A DNA stretch of 64,000 nt from Gilliamella bombicola (lineage in GTDB: Bacteria > Pseudomonadota > Gammaproteobacteria > Enterobacterales > Orbaceae), in NCBI RefSeq assembly GCF_900094945.1, contig NZ_FMAQ01000002.1, forward strand, positions 185,231 to 249,230, written 5' to 3'. Position 1 is the stretch's first letter. Each line of letters opens with the position of its first letter. Made by a program: the position numbers and the translations under genes. The notes below the pieces were generated by a model. That model made no database searches, had not been told where the DNA came from, and saw only the letters and a list, made by a program, of their open reading frames with translations. This document shows positions 40,076 through 48,149 of this stretch, in pieces.

Positions 40076-40164
40076 CACACCTAAAATCCCACAACTTTAA
40101 AACACCTTATTGATTAAAAAACAAGCAAACGAATAACAATAAACCAATTAAAAAACATAAACAT

Positions 40165-40240
40165 ACTACTTTAAGTAGTGTTTTATTAAAAATAAATACT
40201 ACTTTTAGTTGCATTTTTAAACTACTTGCAGTAGTATATA
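40165..40240 (+). promoter_or_regulatory. OL-like region: three CI operators and rightward early promoter
   Basis: Dyads at 40165-40179 (ACTACTTTAAGTAGT, perfect), 40198-40212 and 40221-40235 (ACTACTTGCAGTAGT) match the cI/cro intergenic operators. TTGCAT-N17-TAGTAT (40209-40237) is embedded in them, so CI should silence the recombination operon to the right, as OL/pL does in lambda. Confidence 0.75.
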
Positions 40241-40261
40241 CACATCAAAACAAATCAACTT

Positions 40262-40620
40262 AACAAAACAATTAAGCAATACCACGAGTTACTTAATTAG
40301 TTAAGCGAGATTCAAGTAGCTAGCTGGAGCATATGAAAGTACAGCGGTTTTGAAAGCAATCACAGCAGTATGCATCGGGTGAGCGACTTAATCACTCCCA
40401 GCCTCGACAGAGACCGACTGGCCATCAAGTTCTTTAGTAAGAAGATTGCTTAATTTTATATAGTAACCAGAGATTAGAGGCGGCTACTGGTTGCTGATTC
40501 CGCCTAGTGGGTGACTGGATGAATTGTGCAGGTAAACCACCAAGCAGGCTGAGAGGTCTGCGCCTAACATTCAAACTAAATGTCTTTCAATGAGAGCTAT
40601 CTAGTTTGAAGCAAGGAAAT
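40262..40620 (+). other. Long untranslated early leader with pseudoknot-like element
   Basis: About 360 bases between the early promoter and the first ORF show no gene. At 40462-40505 an 8-bp stem (GTAACCAG with CTGGTTGC) interlocks with a 6-bp stem (AGGCGG 40477-40482 with CCGCCT 40500-40505) in the order A-B-A'-B', an H-type pseudoknot. Other stems (CTTAA...TTAAG near 40291) occur. The place is where lambda has nut or HK022 has put antitermination sites. Confidence 0.5.
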
Positions 40621-40625
40621 AAAAA

Positions 40626-40781
40626 ATGAAAAGACTAGTATTAGTACTATCTCTGATAGGGATAGTGTTCAGTTCTGTTCTAATTATATTGGGGATCAGT
40701 ATTAGTGATTATGAAGCAATTCGCTTTGGCGCAATCTGTACTTTTTTAAATTTGTTTTTTTTATTTTTAATTAAAAGTTGA
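40626..40781 (+). CDS. Small membrane protein, unknown
   Basis: 51 residues with two hydrophobic segments (LVLVLSLIGIVF... LIILGIS; FGAICTFLNLFFLFLI). AAGGAAA upstream is a reasonable ribosome site. First gene of the OL-like operon, where lambdoid phages often keep exclusion or regulatory peptides. Confidence 0.6.
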   Translation: MKRLVLVLSLIGIVFSSVLIILGISISDYEAIRFGAICTFLNLFFLFLIKS

Positions 40782-40840
40782 ATATTTTATTTTCTTATTG
40801 TAATTTCAACTAATTACTTATTAATACTTTTTGGTTCAAA

Positions 40841-41473
40841 ATGAAAATAGAATATTTTGAATATGCTGTTGCAACAATCACTGCAATTACAGCAATTATT
40901 GTTGCAATAAAAAAGGTTTTTCTTTTTTTTATTGAAGCTACACCATCAAATATAAAGCTAAAAAAATATCTTACATATAAAGAAAAATATTCCAAGTTTT
41001 ATTCAGACAAAATTAATAATCATATTGATGGCGAGATAAAAAAATTATCATTAGCTAAATTAACAAAGATTCAAAATGTTGAACAACAAAATATTTACTT
41101 CAATATTCTTTGTGAACACAAAGAAAAGGTTAACTCATTTTTGTTGAGAAAATTAATTCAATCATCTTACATTCATAATAATTCCATTAAAATATTTAGA
41201 AATGACTTGAAAGAATTTTATAAACGAGCTAATCGTTCTTATCACATTGGATGGTTTATTGGTTTGTTGGCATATTTTTTCGGAACAATAATTATTGTTA
41301 GTGCCCTTTATTATAGATATACAATTAGTGATATATCACTATTTAAAATATCTTCGTTATATATTCCATGTTTTTTGTTTTATAGTATCTTTTGGGCGCT
41401 TATGTGCATTCATTATAAACCAATTAATAAAAATGATTTGATTAATTGTCTTAAATTAATAAATAAAGATTAA
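40841..41473 (+). CDS. Membrane protein, unknown
   Basis: 210 residues: one N-terminal hydrophobic segment (about 8-30), a central charged helical part, then two segments near 138-162 (WFIGLLAYFFGTIIIVSALY) and 172-195 (LYIPCFLFYSIFWALM). Very AT-rich with its own downstream terminator. The location at the start of the early rightward operon fits an exclusion-type accessory gene; no family recognised. Confidence 0.65.
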   Translation: MKIEYFEYAVATITAITAIIVAIKKVFLFFIEATPSNIKLKKYLTYKEKYSKFYSDKINNHIDGEIKKLSLAKLTKIQNVEQQNIYFNILCEHKEKVNSFLLRKLIQSSYIHNNSIKIFRNDLKEFYKRANRSYHIGWFIGLLAYFFGTIIIVSALYYRYTISDISLFKISSLYIPCFLFYSIFWALMCIHYKPINKNDLINCLKLINKD

Positions 41474-41497
41474 TTCTCTTTAATCCCACCAAAACCT

Positions 41498-41522
41498 AAC
41501 CGCTTCTATAGCGGTTTTTTAT
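41498..41522 (+). terminator. Terminator after the 210-residue membrane protein
   Basis: AACCGC-ttctata-GCGGTT with T-run. Early genes beyond it would need read-through or another promoter. Confidence 0.8.
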
Positions 41523-41606
41523 TACCTATTGATAAATCTTTTTAACATTCATAAGCACTTTACGAGTGAATTTATGAATTGAAACAGCCAAATTTCGAGG
41601 TGAATT

Positions 41607-41876
41607 ATGCAATTAGATAGAGCTGTAGAGAGCGGTTACGAAAAAGCATATTGCAAAATGATGAACGATGTCGAAATGCAAGACGCTAAAGATAATTGGA
41701 TTGAAACTAGAGCAGAAGAATTAATCAAAAATTTCGGTAACGACAATGATTGGCAAATTGTAGAGCTACTAAAAATAAAGCTAGAAAGCAAAACAATCGA
41801 CAAAAAAATCTATGACCAATTTATAACCGACATATGTTATTCACAAGCAAAAACTGAGTATAGCAAGAGATTCTGA
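41607..41876 (+). CDS. Small early phage protein, unknown
   Basis: 89 residues, helical and acidic (QLDRAVESGYEKAYCKMMND; DNWIETRAEELIKNFG). Preceded by a CGAGG ribosome site. No known motif. Confidence 0.6.
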   Translation: MQLDRAVESGYEKAYCKMMNDVEMQDAKDNWIETRAEELIKNFGNDNDWQIVELLKIKLESKTIDKKIYDQFITDICYSQAKTEYSKRF

Positions 41877-41911
41877 CAGCTCGGAAAGACGAGCACATAC
41901 TACATCCGTTT

Positions 41912-41933
41912 GCCCTCTTTTGAGGGCTTTTTT
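41912..41933 (+). terminator. Terminator in early operon
   Basis: GCCCTC-tttt-GAGGGC hairpin with T6. Confidence 0.8.
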
Positions 41934-42018
41934 GGGATGACCTAATGTATTTTGACGCTGAGAGCTTCTGATTTAGAAAACATAACAGATTGGTTTTTCG
42001 AAGAATTGAGGAAATAGC

Positions 42019-42195
42019 ATGAACACAATACCGATTGATTATGTCGGCTGTAATGTACATGACACAGACCGATTTAATATTAATTACAAACTAAACAAGG
42101 GCGAGCAAATATACGCCCTTTTTTGTGTCTTAATTGTGACATTTGGTGGGTTGTTTATGTTGATTCGCTGGATGTTAGAAGTGGCGACGGAGTAA
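42019..42195 (+). CDS. 58-residue single-pass membrane protein
   Basis: Starts at an ATG with GAGGAAA upstream and ends 5 bases before the exonuclease start. A hydrophobic segment (LFCVLIVTFGGLFMLI, about 34-49) follows a hydrophilic N-terminus. Its frame overlaps an alternative, longer but unsupported N-terminus of the exonuclease frame. Function unknown. Confidence 0.6.
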   Translation: MNTIPIDYVGCNVHDTDRFNINYKLNKGEQIYALFCVLIVTFGGLFMLIRWMLEVATE

Positions 42196-42200
42196 AGCTA

Positions 42201-43019
42201 ATGAAGCAAGGTATTTATTACGATATATCTAACGAAGATTATCATGGTGGCGAGGGTGTTAGTAAATCGCAACTAGATTTTATTGAAGAAAGTCCCGCTC
42301 TTTATCAGTGGGTAAAAAATGCGCCAGTTGATAAAAGTAAAATGTCATCACTGGATATGGGGACAGCTTTTCATTGTCTACTATTAGAGCCAGATGAATT
42401 TAAAAATCGCTTCATAATACCTAAACCAATCAATTTAAGAACAAATGCAGGAAAATCTGAGTACCAAGAGTTACTTAAACAGGCAGAAGAATCTAATCAA
42501 ACAATTATAACCAGTGAGGATTATAAAAAATTGCTTCTAATGCGTGATAGTGCAATGGCTCATCCATTAGCGAAATGGATTATTGAAGAACAAGGGCATA
42601 CAGAATCATCTATATATTGGAATGATATTGATACACATATTTTATGCCGATGCCGACCTGATAAATTTATAGAAAAATTTAACTGGGTAGCGGATATAAA
42701 AACATCTGCTGATATTGATCGCTTTTATGCTCATTCATATGACTATCGTTATCATGTGCAAGACTCGTTTTATAGCGACGGTGTTCAATCTATCACTGGA
42801 GAAAAACCTACTTTTGTTTTCTTGGTAGTTAGCACAACAATCAATTGTGGTAGATACCCTGTAAAAACTTTCATGTTAGATGAGGCCGCTAAAAACATTG
42901 GTCGTCAAGCTTATAAAGCTAATTTATTTAGATTCAAACAATGCACAGAAGATAACAATTTTCCAGCACTTCAAACATTATCGTTGCCTTATTGGGCTAA
43001 GGAATTAAAAAATGAGTGA
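42201..43019 (+). CDS. RecE-like 5'-3' exonuclease (PD-(D/E)XK)
   Basis: 272 residues from ATG 42201 (GGAG 8 bases upstream); an upstream in-frame start would add unrelated residues overlapping the 58-residue gene. It matches the C-terminal exonuclease domain of Rac RecE: YYDISNEDYHGGEGVSKSQL at the start, SSLDMGTAFHCLLLEPDEF, and the active-site stretch CRPDKFIEKFNWVADIKTSA with the Asp/Lys pair, then HVQDSFYSDG. It resects double-stranded ends for the RecT annealase encoded next. Confidence 0.9.
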   Translation: MKQGIYYDISNEDYHGGEGVSKSQLDFIEESPALYQWVKNAPVDKSKMSSLDMGTAFHCLLLEPDEFKNRFIIPKPINLRTNAGKSEYQELLKQAEESNQTIITSEDYKKLLLMRDSAMAHPLAKWIIEEQGHTESSIYWNDIDTHILCRCRPDKFIEKFNWVADIKTSADIDRFYAHSYDYRYHVQDSFYSDGVQSITGEKPTFVFLVVSTTINCGRYPVKTFMLDEAAKNIGRQAYKANLFRFKQCTEDNNFPALQTLSLPYWAKELKNE

Positions 43020-43812
43020 ACAAAATCAACCTCCTATTGCTAAATCTGACTTAGAAAAAACTCAACTAACAAATCAAGAAAAAAAACCAGCAACATTAGC
43101 TGAATTAGTTAACTCGCAAAAAATTAAAAACCAACTTGCCATGGCACTACCAAAACACATGAACCCTGACAGAATGGCAAGAATCGTTACAACAGAAATT
43201 CGGAAAACGCCAGCATTAGCAGACTCAAACATTCAAAGTTTTTTAGGAGCAGTTGTTCAATGCTCGCAACTAGGTTTAGAACCAGGAGGAGCTCTTGGGC
43301 ATGCCTACCTACTCCCATTTGGTAACGGTAAAGCAAAGGATGGAAAATCTAACGTACAGTTAATTATTGGCTATAGAGGCATGATTGATCTTGCCAGACG
43401 TTCAGGGCAAATCATCAGCATATCAGCAAGAACCGTTCGAGAAGGCGATGATTTTCATTATGAGTATGGTTTAAATGAAGATTTAAAACACACTCCCAAA
43501 GCCGACGAATCAGCACAAATCACCTATGTTTATGCTGTTGCCCGCTTGAAAGATGGCGGTTCTCAATTTGAAGTAATGACATTCAACCAAATCGAATCGG
43601 TTCGCAAACAAAGTAAAGCTGGTGATAAAGGACCTTGGATAACTCACTGGGAAGAAATGGCAAAGAAAACAGTCATTCGACGATTATTTAAGTATTTACC
43701 TGTTTCAATTGAAATCCAACAAGCTGTAATTTTGGATGAAAAAGCGGAAGCTGGCATAAGTCAAGATAATGAAATGATTTTAGATGCTGATTTTTCTGTA
43801 GTCGAAGCATAA
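43012..43812 (+). CDS. recT: RecT annealase
   Basis: 266 residues with RecT family motifs: ATLAELVNSQKIKNQLAMAL, SFLGAVVQCSQLGLEPGGAL, GHAYLLPFGN, IIGYRGMIDLARRSG and EEMAKKTVIRRLFKYLPVS. It anneals complementary strands after RecE resection. The 8-bp overlap with the exonuclease gene means they are coupled. This RecET pair plus ssb, ninB and ninG gives the phage its own recombination machinery. Confidence 0.95.
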   Translation: MSEQNQPPIAKSDLEKTQLTNQEKKPATLAELVNSQKIKNQLAMALPKHMNPDRMARIVTTEIRKTPALADSNIQSFLGAVVQCSQLGLEPGGALGHAYLLPFGNGKAKDGKSNVQLIIGYRGMIDLARRSGQIISISARTVREGDDFHYEYGLNEDLKHTPKADESAQITYVYAVARLKDGGSQFEVMTFNQIESVRKQSKAGDKGPWITHWEEMAKKTVIRRLFKYLPVSIEIQQAVILDEKAEAGISQDNEMILDADFSVVEA

Positions 43813-43995
43813 CAGCAAGCTAAAAATAACGTCTGGTATATGCGTTGATGATTAGTGTTAGCAGAGACACTGTCCGCAATTGCAGTTAGCCCACTAATTT
43901 GAAATATACAAGCCTAAACCCATTTCCAGACGGTAGACACGCCGTTGGCGACAGAGTGGCACAATAATTAACTTATGCCCAGAGGAGCTTAACTA
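43813..43995 (+). other. Structured non-coding spacer after recT
   Basis: No gene seen. CGTCTGG (43830-43836) and CCAGACG (43926-43932) could close a ~100-nt domain, with CGCC-gtt-GGCG just after and AGTGT...ACACT inside. It may be an RNA element or a processing site in the early transcript. Confidence 0.35.
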
Positions 43996-44181
43996 ATGAA
44001 TAAATATTATGTGTTAGCAAAAGTAGTTACAGAATCACGTCAGAAAATTGAAATTGAAGCAAACTCTAAATCAGAAGCTAAGTTAAAAGCGAAGGAATTA
44101 ATTAATAGTGGTAGTTATATGTATCTATCTGTTGGAGGAGACGAAACGATTGAAATAATGCGGGTTGATAAGAATGGCTAA
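43996..44181 (+). CDS. Small early phage protein
   Basis: 61 residues with a DpnD/PcfM-like short beta-alpha pattern (YYVLAKVVTESRQKIEIEANSKSE... KELINSG), preceded by AGGAG. Overlaps the next start by 8 bp. Exact role unknown. Confidence 0.6.
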   Translation: MNKYYVLAKVVTESRQKIEIEANSKSEAKLKAKELINSGSYMYLSVGGDETIEIMRVDKNG

Positions 44182-44389
44182 ATTAAATTGGCGTGATGCT
44201 AGCAAAGAATTACCTGCCGGTGCTGATGAAGATGGTCTCCCCGTGATGTGCTTGACATTATTGTTTTATAAAGGCAGACCAATCTTTGGAAAAGATTGGA
44301 TTAGTAGTGCTACAAAAAAATGGGCACATGGTGACGACACGGTTAAATATTGGGTTTATTTAAGTGAAATACCTCTACCAGAGGAATGA
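44174..44389 (+). CDS. Small early protein (DUF551-like)
   Basis: 71 residues starting MAKLNWRDASKELPAGADED and ending KYWVYLSEIPLPEE; the W-I/R-D...KELP...V-Y-W-LP layout resembles DUF551, common in phage early operons and of unknown function. The chosen ATG is three codons into the open frame and follows the overlap with the preceding gene. Confidence 0.65.
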   Translation: MAKLNWRDASKELPAGADEDGLPVMCLTLLFYKGRPIFGKDWISSATKKWAHGDDTVKYWVYLSEIPLPEE

Positions 44390-44391
44390 TT

Positions 44392-44550
44392 ATGATCATT
44401 TTAAAAATAGAAGAAAAAGAAAACAAAGAAGTCAGTTTTAAATTTAATGAAATAGGCACATCAACTGACATGGAAAAAATTGTTTTAGCGTCCATTTTTG
44501 AGTTTATGCATAAAAATTTCGATGTCACTAAAGCGAAAAAAACGGAGTAA
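44392..44550 (+). CDS. 52-residue early protein, unknown
   Basis: Starts 2 bases after the preceding stop, with GAGGAAT upstream. Product is charged (MIILKIEEKENKEVSFKFNE) with a hydrophobic helix ASIFEFMHKNF. Packed in the operon, so likely real. Confidence 0.6.
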   Translation: MIILKIEEKENKEVSFKFNEIGTSTDMEKIVLASIFEFMHKNFDVTKAKKTE

Positions 44551-44552
44551 TT

Positions 44553-44843
44553 ATGATTACAGATGAAGAATGGAAAAATTTAAAGTCTGGGGATGTTATT
44601 TGGTATGCAGATCAACATGCATTAAAACCACAAAACCTCATAATTGCAAAAATAACCGAAAATAGTGTTTATTGTGACAAGAAAAAAATTGATAAAAAGA
44701 GCTATTTATTGCATTCGAATTTGAACAACGCAACGCAAGCCGTGAATTTTAGATTAAAAGTACACATTGAAAAAATACAGCATCAAATTGATGAGAATTT
44801 AAAACAACTGGAGCAAGAAAATGGTGATACACACTCATACTGA
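44553..44843 (+). CDS. Small early protein, unknown
   Basis: 96 residues: TDEEWKNLKSGDVIWYADQH and an SH3-like strand pattern, then a C-terminal coiled coil ([18 protein letters not shown]). Two bases separate it from the previous stop. Confidence 0.6.
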   Translation: MITDEEWKNLKSGDVIWYADQHALKPQNLIIAKITENSVYCDKKKIDKKSYLLHSNLNNATQAVNFRLKVHIEKIQHQIDENLKQLEQENGDTHSY

Positions 44844-45060
44844 ATACACATATCAATGTGACATGTGTCAAAAAAAGTCAAACAAAGCCCCGTCTGATAT
44901 TTTAAATATTTTCCATTTCCAGCATCCAGATTCAATTAAATTGGACCTAAAAATAAATTTTTCTTACGAATGGGTGACAAACGCAATTATTTGTGATGAT
45001 TGTGTTATTAAATATTTGAAAAAATTTATCGAGAAACAGGAGTTAGAAAATGGCAAATAG
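44821..45060 (+). CDS. Zinc-ribbon-like small protein
   Basis: 79 residues with two CxxC pairs (YQCDMCQKK near 12-15 and ICDDC near 58-61) that could bind one zinc ion. Overlaps both neighbours, including ssb by 11 bp. Function unknown. Confidence 0.65.
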   Translation: MVIHTHTEYTYQCDMCQKKSNKAPSDILNIFHFQHPDSIKLDLKINFSYEWVTNAIICDDCVIKYLKKFIEKQELENGK

Positions 45061-45487
45061 AGGAATAAACAAAGTGATTTTAGTAGGGCATTTGGGGCAA
45101 GACCCAGAGGTTCGTTATATGCAAAATGGTAACGTTGTTGCTAATTTTAGTATTGCAACATCAGAATCATGGAAAGATAAACAAACGAATGAAACCCGTG
45201 ATCGTACTGAATGGCATCGCGTTATTATATTTGGTAAATTAGCTGAAATTGCAGGCGAATACTGTAAAAAAGGTTCACAAGTTTACCTTGAAGGACAACT
45301 ACAAACGCGAAAATGGCAAGATCAATCAGGGCAGGATCGTTACACGACAGAAGTTGTGATCAACCCAATTGGTGGCACTTTACAAATTTTAGGCAGTCGT
45401 GATAGCGATAGTCATCAACAACCTAAACCGCAAACGACTGCTCAGGCTCAGCATGAAGAAATTGAGCCGGACGATATACCATTTTAG
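45050..45487 (+). CDS. ssb: Single-stranded DNA-binding protein
   Basis: 145 residues of bacterial-type [43 protein letters not shown], then [20 protein letters not shown] forming the OB fold, a short linker and the acidic tip DDIPF that recruits partner proteins. A phage copy to serve RecET recombination and replication. Followed by a small hairpin. Confidence 0.95.
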   Translation: MANRGINKVILVGHLGQDPEVRYMQNGNVVANFSIATSESWKDKQTNETRDRTEWHRVIIFGKLAEIAGEYCKKGSQVYLEGQLQTRKWQDQSGQDRYTTEVVINPIGGTLQILGSRDSDSHQQPKPQTTAQAQHEEIEPDDIPF

Positions 45488-45629
45488 TTTAATCGTTAAC
45501 CGCTATATAAGCGGTTTATACCTGATATCTGTTAATAACTCACTGAACAACCACCCTATTCTATTAATTTTACAAATATTCTCACGCTGATTATTGGCGT
45601 GCGATAACTAATGTTTAAAGGAAATAATC

Positions 45630-45914
45630 ATGGCAAAACACGAACTAAAAATTAAATCAGAGCATTTTATGAATGTTGTAAAAGGCATAAAAAAGGCTGA
45701 AATTCGTTACAACGACCGAAATTACAAAGTTGGAGATTTCCTTGTTTTGCATGAAATTGATGGGCACGGCAATCGAACAGGTAATCAATGTGACGTTATT
45801 ATCTCTCATATTTTAGATGATGCGGAGTATTTGCGTGATGGGTATGTAATGTTGAGTATTGGGGTAATGTCTATGTTTGTATTACAGAATGAGGCGACGA
45901 GTGATGAACAGTAA
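45630..45914 (+). CDS. DUF3850 (ASCH-like) protein
   Basis: 94 residues: HELKIKSEHFMNVVKGIKKA, EIRYNDRNYKVGDFLVLHEI, and GYVMLSIGV fit the DUF3850 family, an ASCH/PUA-like fold often found in phage early operons and thought to bind RNA. Function not known. Confidence 0.8.
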   Translation: MAKHELKIKSEHFMNVVKGIKKAEIRYNDRNYKVGDFLVLHEIDGHGNRTGNQCDVIISHILDDAEYLRDGYVMLSIGVMSMFVLQNEATSDEQ

Positions 45915-46263
45915 CACACTGAAAAAATATCAAACTCAATTACAAAAATTAAAAGCAAAGCAGAATGTAATCAAAACAGAATTAACAGATTGTCAGCAAC
46001 GCTACAACTCAATCAAAAATGAAATACTCGACGTACAAACAAAGATAAATGAGCTATCACGCAATAACAAACTAATAGTTAGCGAACACGCAACAATTAG
46101 AATATTAGAGCGCATGTTTTGCGTAAATTTGAGTGAAATACACGAGCAAATAATTGCTGAGATTTTGCCAGTTTATACAAAACTGGGGGACGGAACTATA
46201 CCAGTTAAATGTATTGGTTTGCGTGCTGTAATAAAAAACGGCGTGATAGTAACAGTTAAATGA
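45904..46263 (+). CDS. Coiled-coil early protein, unknown
   Basis: 119 residues from ATG 45904, overlapping the preceding stop by 11 bp. An N-terminal coiled coil (KKYQTQLQKLKAKQNVIKTE) is followed by SEHATIRILERMFCVNLSEI and KCIGLRAVIKNGVIVTV, a small strand-rich domain similar to phage RelE-like/DUF4258 pieces (weak similarity by eye). Confidence 0.6.
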   Translation: MNSNTLKKYQTQLQKLKAKQNVIKTELTDCQQRYNSIKNEILDVQTKINELSRNNKLIVSEHATIRILERMFCVNLSEIHEQIIAEILPVYTKLGDGTIPVKCIGLRAVIKNGVIVTVK

Positions 46264-46274
46264 GGAGAATAATT

Positions 46275-46577
46275 ATGACTAAACAATTAACTTTCATCGG
46301 TCACAGCGACGATATTTTTAGTGTATCAATCGACGGAAAACCTGTCGAAGAAATCGACTGTTTCGATAAACTAGCGCGATATAAAGTTAGTTCTGGCGAA
46401 AATCAGCTTTACGTCATCGGTGAGTACGTTACTCCCTGTGTTTGGATGATTGGAGTTGCCCCAGTAAATGAGGGTATACCAATTCCATCTTGGAATATTC
46501 AGTTAATTAATGGGCACAATTACAGCCCTGCTTTAACAATTGAATGCCCAAATGACGTAAAAATAGAAGAATGTTAG
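46275..46577 (+). CDS. Small early phage protein, unknown
   Basis: 100 residues from ATG 46275 behind GAGGAG. Beta-rich (QLTFIGHSDDIFSVSIDGKP; SSGENQLYVIGEYVTPCVW). A possible hairpin (ATCCCCC...GGGGGAT at 46583-46602) follows but without a T-run. Confidence 0.6.
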   Translation: MTKQLTFIGHSDDIFSVSIDGKPVEEIDCFDKLARYKVSSGENQLYVIGEYVTPCVWMIGVAPVNEGIPIPSWNIQLINGHNYSPALTIECPNDVKIEEC

Positions 46578-46658
46578 GCAATATCCCCCTCCAATGGGGG
46601 ATAACTCTAATGAATTAACGCCAAATTTGGTGAAAATATTAAATTTAGATAAAAAATT

Positions 46659-47000
46659 ATGTATTACACAACAAAAGAAGCTGCGAGTTATTTAAAAGAA
46701 CATCCAACTAATGTAAGAGCTAAAGCATCAAAAGGAATTATCAAGGGATACAAACGTAGCGGTAAAAAAGGACACTGGCTTTTTGAGAAAGAAGATCTTG
46801 ATAATTACATAAAAAGAAATCAAAATGACACCTCGCAAGAGGTGCTGCGACATAATGAGTTTGAGGAGTTAAAAAAATGTCAAAGCAACCAATTAAATTA
46901 TACAAACGGGGCGAAATCTGGCACTACGCGTACAGCTCACCGAATGGTACCGGAAGAGTACGCAAAAGCTCTGGGACTAGCGATCAGCAAAAAGCATTAG
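46659..47000 (+). CDS. xis: Excisionase-like HTH protein
   Basis: 113 residues with a MerR/excisionase-type winged HTH: YYTTKEAASYLKEHPTNVRA and KRSGKKGHWLFEKEDLDNYI. It directly precedes the integrase and overlaps its start by 124 bp in another frame; the C-terminal third therefore shares DNA with int. Expected to direct excision. Confidence 0.78.
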   Translation: MYYTTKEAASYLKEHPTNVRAKASKGIIKGYKRSGKKGHWLFEKEDLDNYIKRNQNDTSQEVLRHNEFEELKKCQSNQLNYTNGAKSGTTRTAHRMVPEEYAKALGLAISKKH

Positions 47001-47908
47001 AGCTAGCTGCTCGTGAATATGATACAAGCTGGCGAGTGGCAAAATTAGGGGAACGACCAGAATATACTTGGATAGAAGCTGTTGTTGTCTGGTTAAACGA
47101 GAAACCAGAAAGAAAGGAAAATAAAAATTACGATCTAATTTGGCTGGATAAATATTTAGCTAATAAATGTATTTCAGAAATTGATCGCAATTTAATAAAC
47201 TTTATCAAAAAAGAAAAACAGGAAACAGGTGTAAAAAACAGAACTGTTAACGGCGTACTGCAACAAATTAGAGGCGTACTTAATTGCGCATATGAGAATG
47301 ATATGCTTGATAAAGTACCCGCTATAAAAATGTTACCAGAACCACCACCAAGACAAGTTATGCTAACACCGAATCAGGAAAAAAGGCTTGTTGATGAATT
47401 ACCTGATCATTTAATACCTATTGTTATTTTTGCACTAGCAACAGGTTTAAGGATGAGTAATATCACAGGTCTTTTGTGGGAAAATGTCGATATTAAAAAT
47501 CGTCATGCATGGGTTAACATCGGTAGCGGTAAAGTAAAAACTAAAGGGATTGGTATTCCATTAAACAGCGTTGCATTGTATGTTTTAGAAAATTTGCAAG
47601 GCAAACACCCAACCAATGTTTTTACTTACAAAGGTAATCCAATAAAACGTGCTAATTCAAAAGCATGGAGAAACGCTCGTAAAAGAGCTGGCCTATCCCA
47701 TCTTAGATTTCACGATTTAAGGCATGTTTGGGCAAGCAGACACTCAATGAATGGCACTCATCCACACGCGCTACAGGATTTAGGGGCGTGGAGTAAAGCT
47801 GATACAGTTAGAAGATATGCCCACTTATCTTCTAGGCATTTACTAGTAGCTTCGGAAAATGCGTTATCAGAAAGTGCCACAAATTTGACACAAAGAGTAT
47901 TACAATAA
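46877..47908 (+). CDS. int: Tyrosine-recombinase integrase
   Basis: 343 residues: N-terminal arm-binding domain, core-binding helices (about 65-150), and catalytic domain with Arg192 (ATGLRMSN), Lys near 222-224, His279-x2-Arg282 (FHDLRH), Trp305 and Tyr314 (VRRYAHLS). It ends 50 bp from the tRNA-Asp 3' end, its integration target. Its 3' end resembles the dead fragment left of attL. Confidence 0.95.
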   Translation: MSKQPIKLYKRGEIWHYAYSSPNGTGRVRKSSGTSDQQKALELAAREYDTSWRVAKLGERPEYTWIEAVVVWLNEKPERKENKNYDLIWLDKYLANKCISEIDRNLINFIKKEKQETGVKNRTVNGVLQQIRGVLNCAYENDMLDKVPAIKMLPEPPPRQVMLTPNQEKRLVDELPDHLIPIVIFALATGLRMSNITGLLWENVDIKNRHAWVNIGSGKVKTKGIGIPLNSVALYVLENLQGKHPTNVFTYKGNPIKRANSKAWRNARKRAGLSHLRFHDLRHVWASRHSMNGTHPHALQDLGAWSKADTVRRYAHLSSRHLLVASENALSESATNLTQRVLQ

Positions 47909-47933
47909 AAAAAGCACTTTCACGGAGTGCTTT
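47906..47933 (-). terminator. Terminator shared by tRNA-Asp and integrase
   Basis: AAAGCACT-ccgtgaa-AGTGCTTT with a T7 run in the tRNA direction. A diverged version follows the tRNA fragment at the left end (881-905). Confidence 0.75.
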
Positions 47934-47957
47934 AATTGATTGATATTCTTAATGAAT

Positions 47958-48007
47958 TGGCGGAACGGACGGGGCTCGAACCCGCGACCCCCTGCGTGAC
48001 AGGCAGG
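47958..48007. repeat. attR: tRNA-Asp 3' segment
   Basis: The 50 bases of the intact tRNA that recur at 928-977 with one mismatch; 47963-48007 is the identical crossover core. The phage supplied this 3' part so that the tRNA stayed functional. Confidence 0.9.
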
Positions 48008-48034
48008 TATTCTAACCAACTGAACTACCGCTCC
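47958..48034 (-). tRNA. tRNA-Asp (anticodon GTC)
   Basis: 77 bases that fold as a standard tRNA: acceptor GGAGCGG, D arm with GTTCAGTTGGTTAG, anticodon loop CCTGTCACG (GTC), T arm GGGTTCGAGCCCC, and encoded CCA. Close to E. coli tRNA-Asp. Target of the prophage integration. Confidence 0.97.
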
Positions 48035-48149
48035 GCTTTTTTGATAGCTTTAATGTTAGAGCATTAAAGTAGGCATGATATTAAAGATTATTTTTATTCA
48101 CGTCAATAAAATTCTATAAATAAATGTTCAACTGAATATAAAACAATCA

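Larger units (their letters stand above)
933..48007. mobile_element. Lambda-like prophage integrated in tRNA-Asp
   Basis: A complete-looking temperate siphophage genome is bounded by a 45-bp identical direct repeat that is the 3' part of tRNA-Asp (933-977 and 47963-48007). It contains integrase and xis beside the intact tRNA, cI/cro with operators, replication, nin, Q, lysis, packaging, head and tail modules in lambdoid order. No core structural gene is visibly broken, so it may be inducible; that is inference. Several cassettes (TA pair, mini-CRISPR, antirepressor, MBL gene, cI-linked pair, LPS enzymes) are extra to the core plan. Confidence 0.95.

Noticed and set aside
42123..42200. Extended N-terminus for the RecE-like exonuclease
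   Set aside because: RecE-type proteins start at the YYDISNEDY region; the extension overlaps the 58-residue gene and has no ribosome site.
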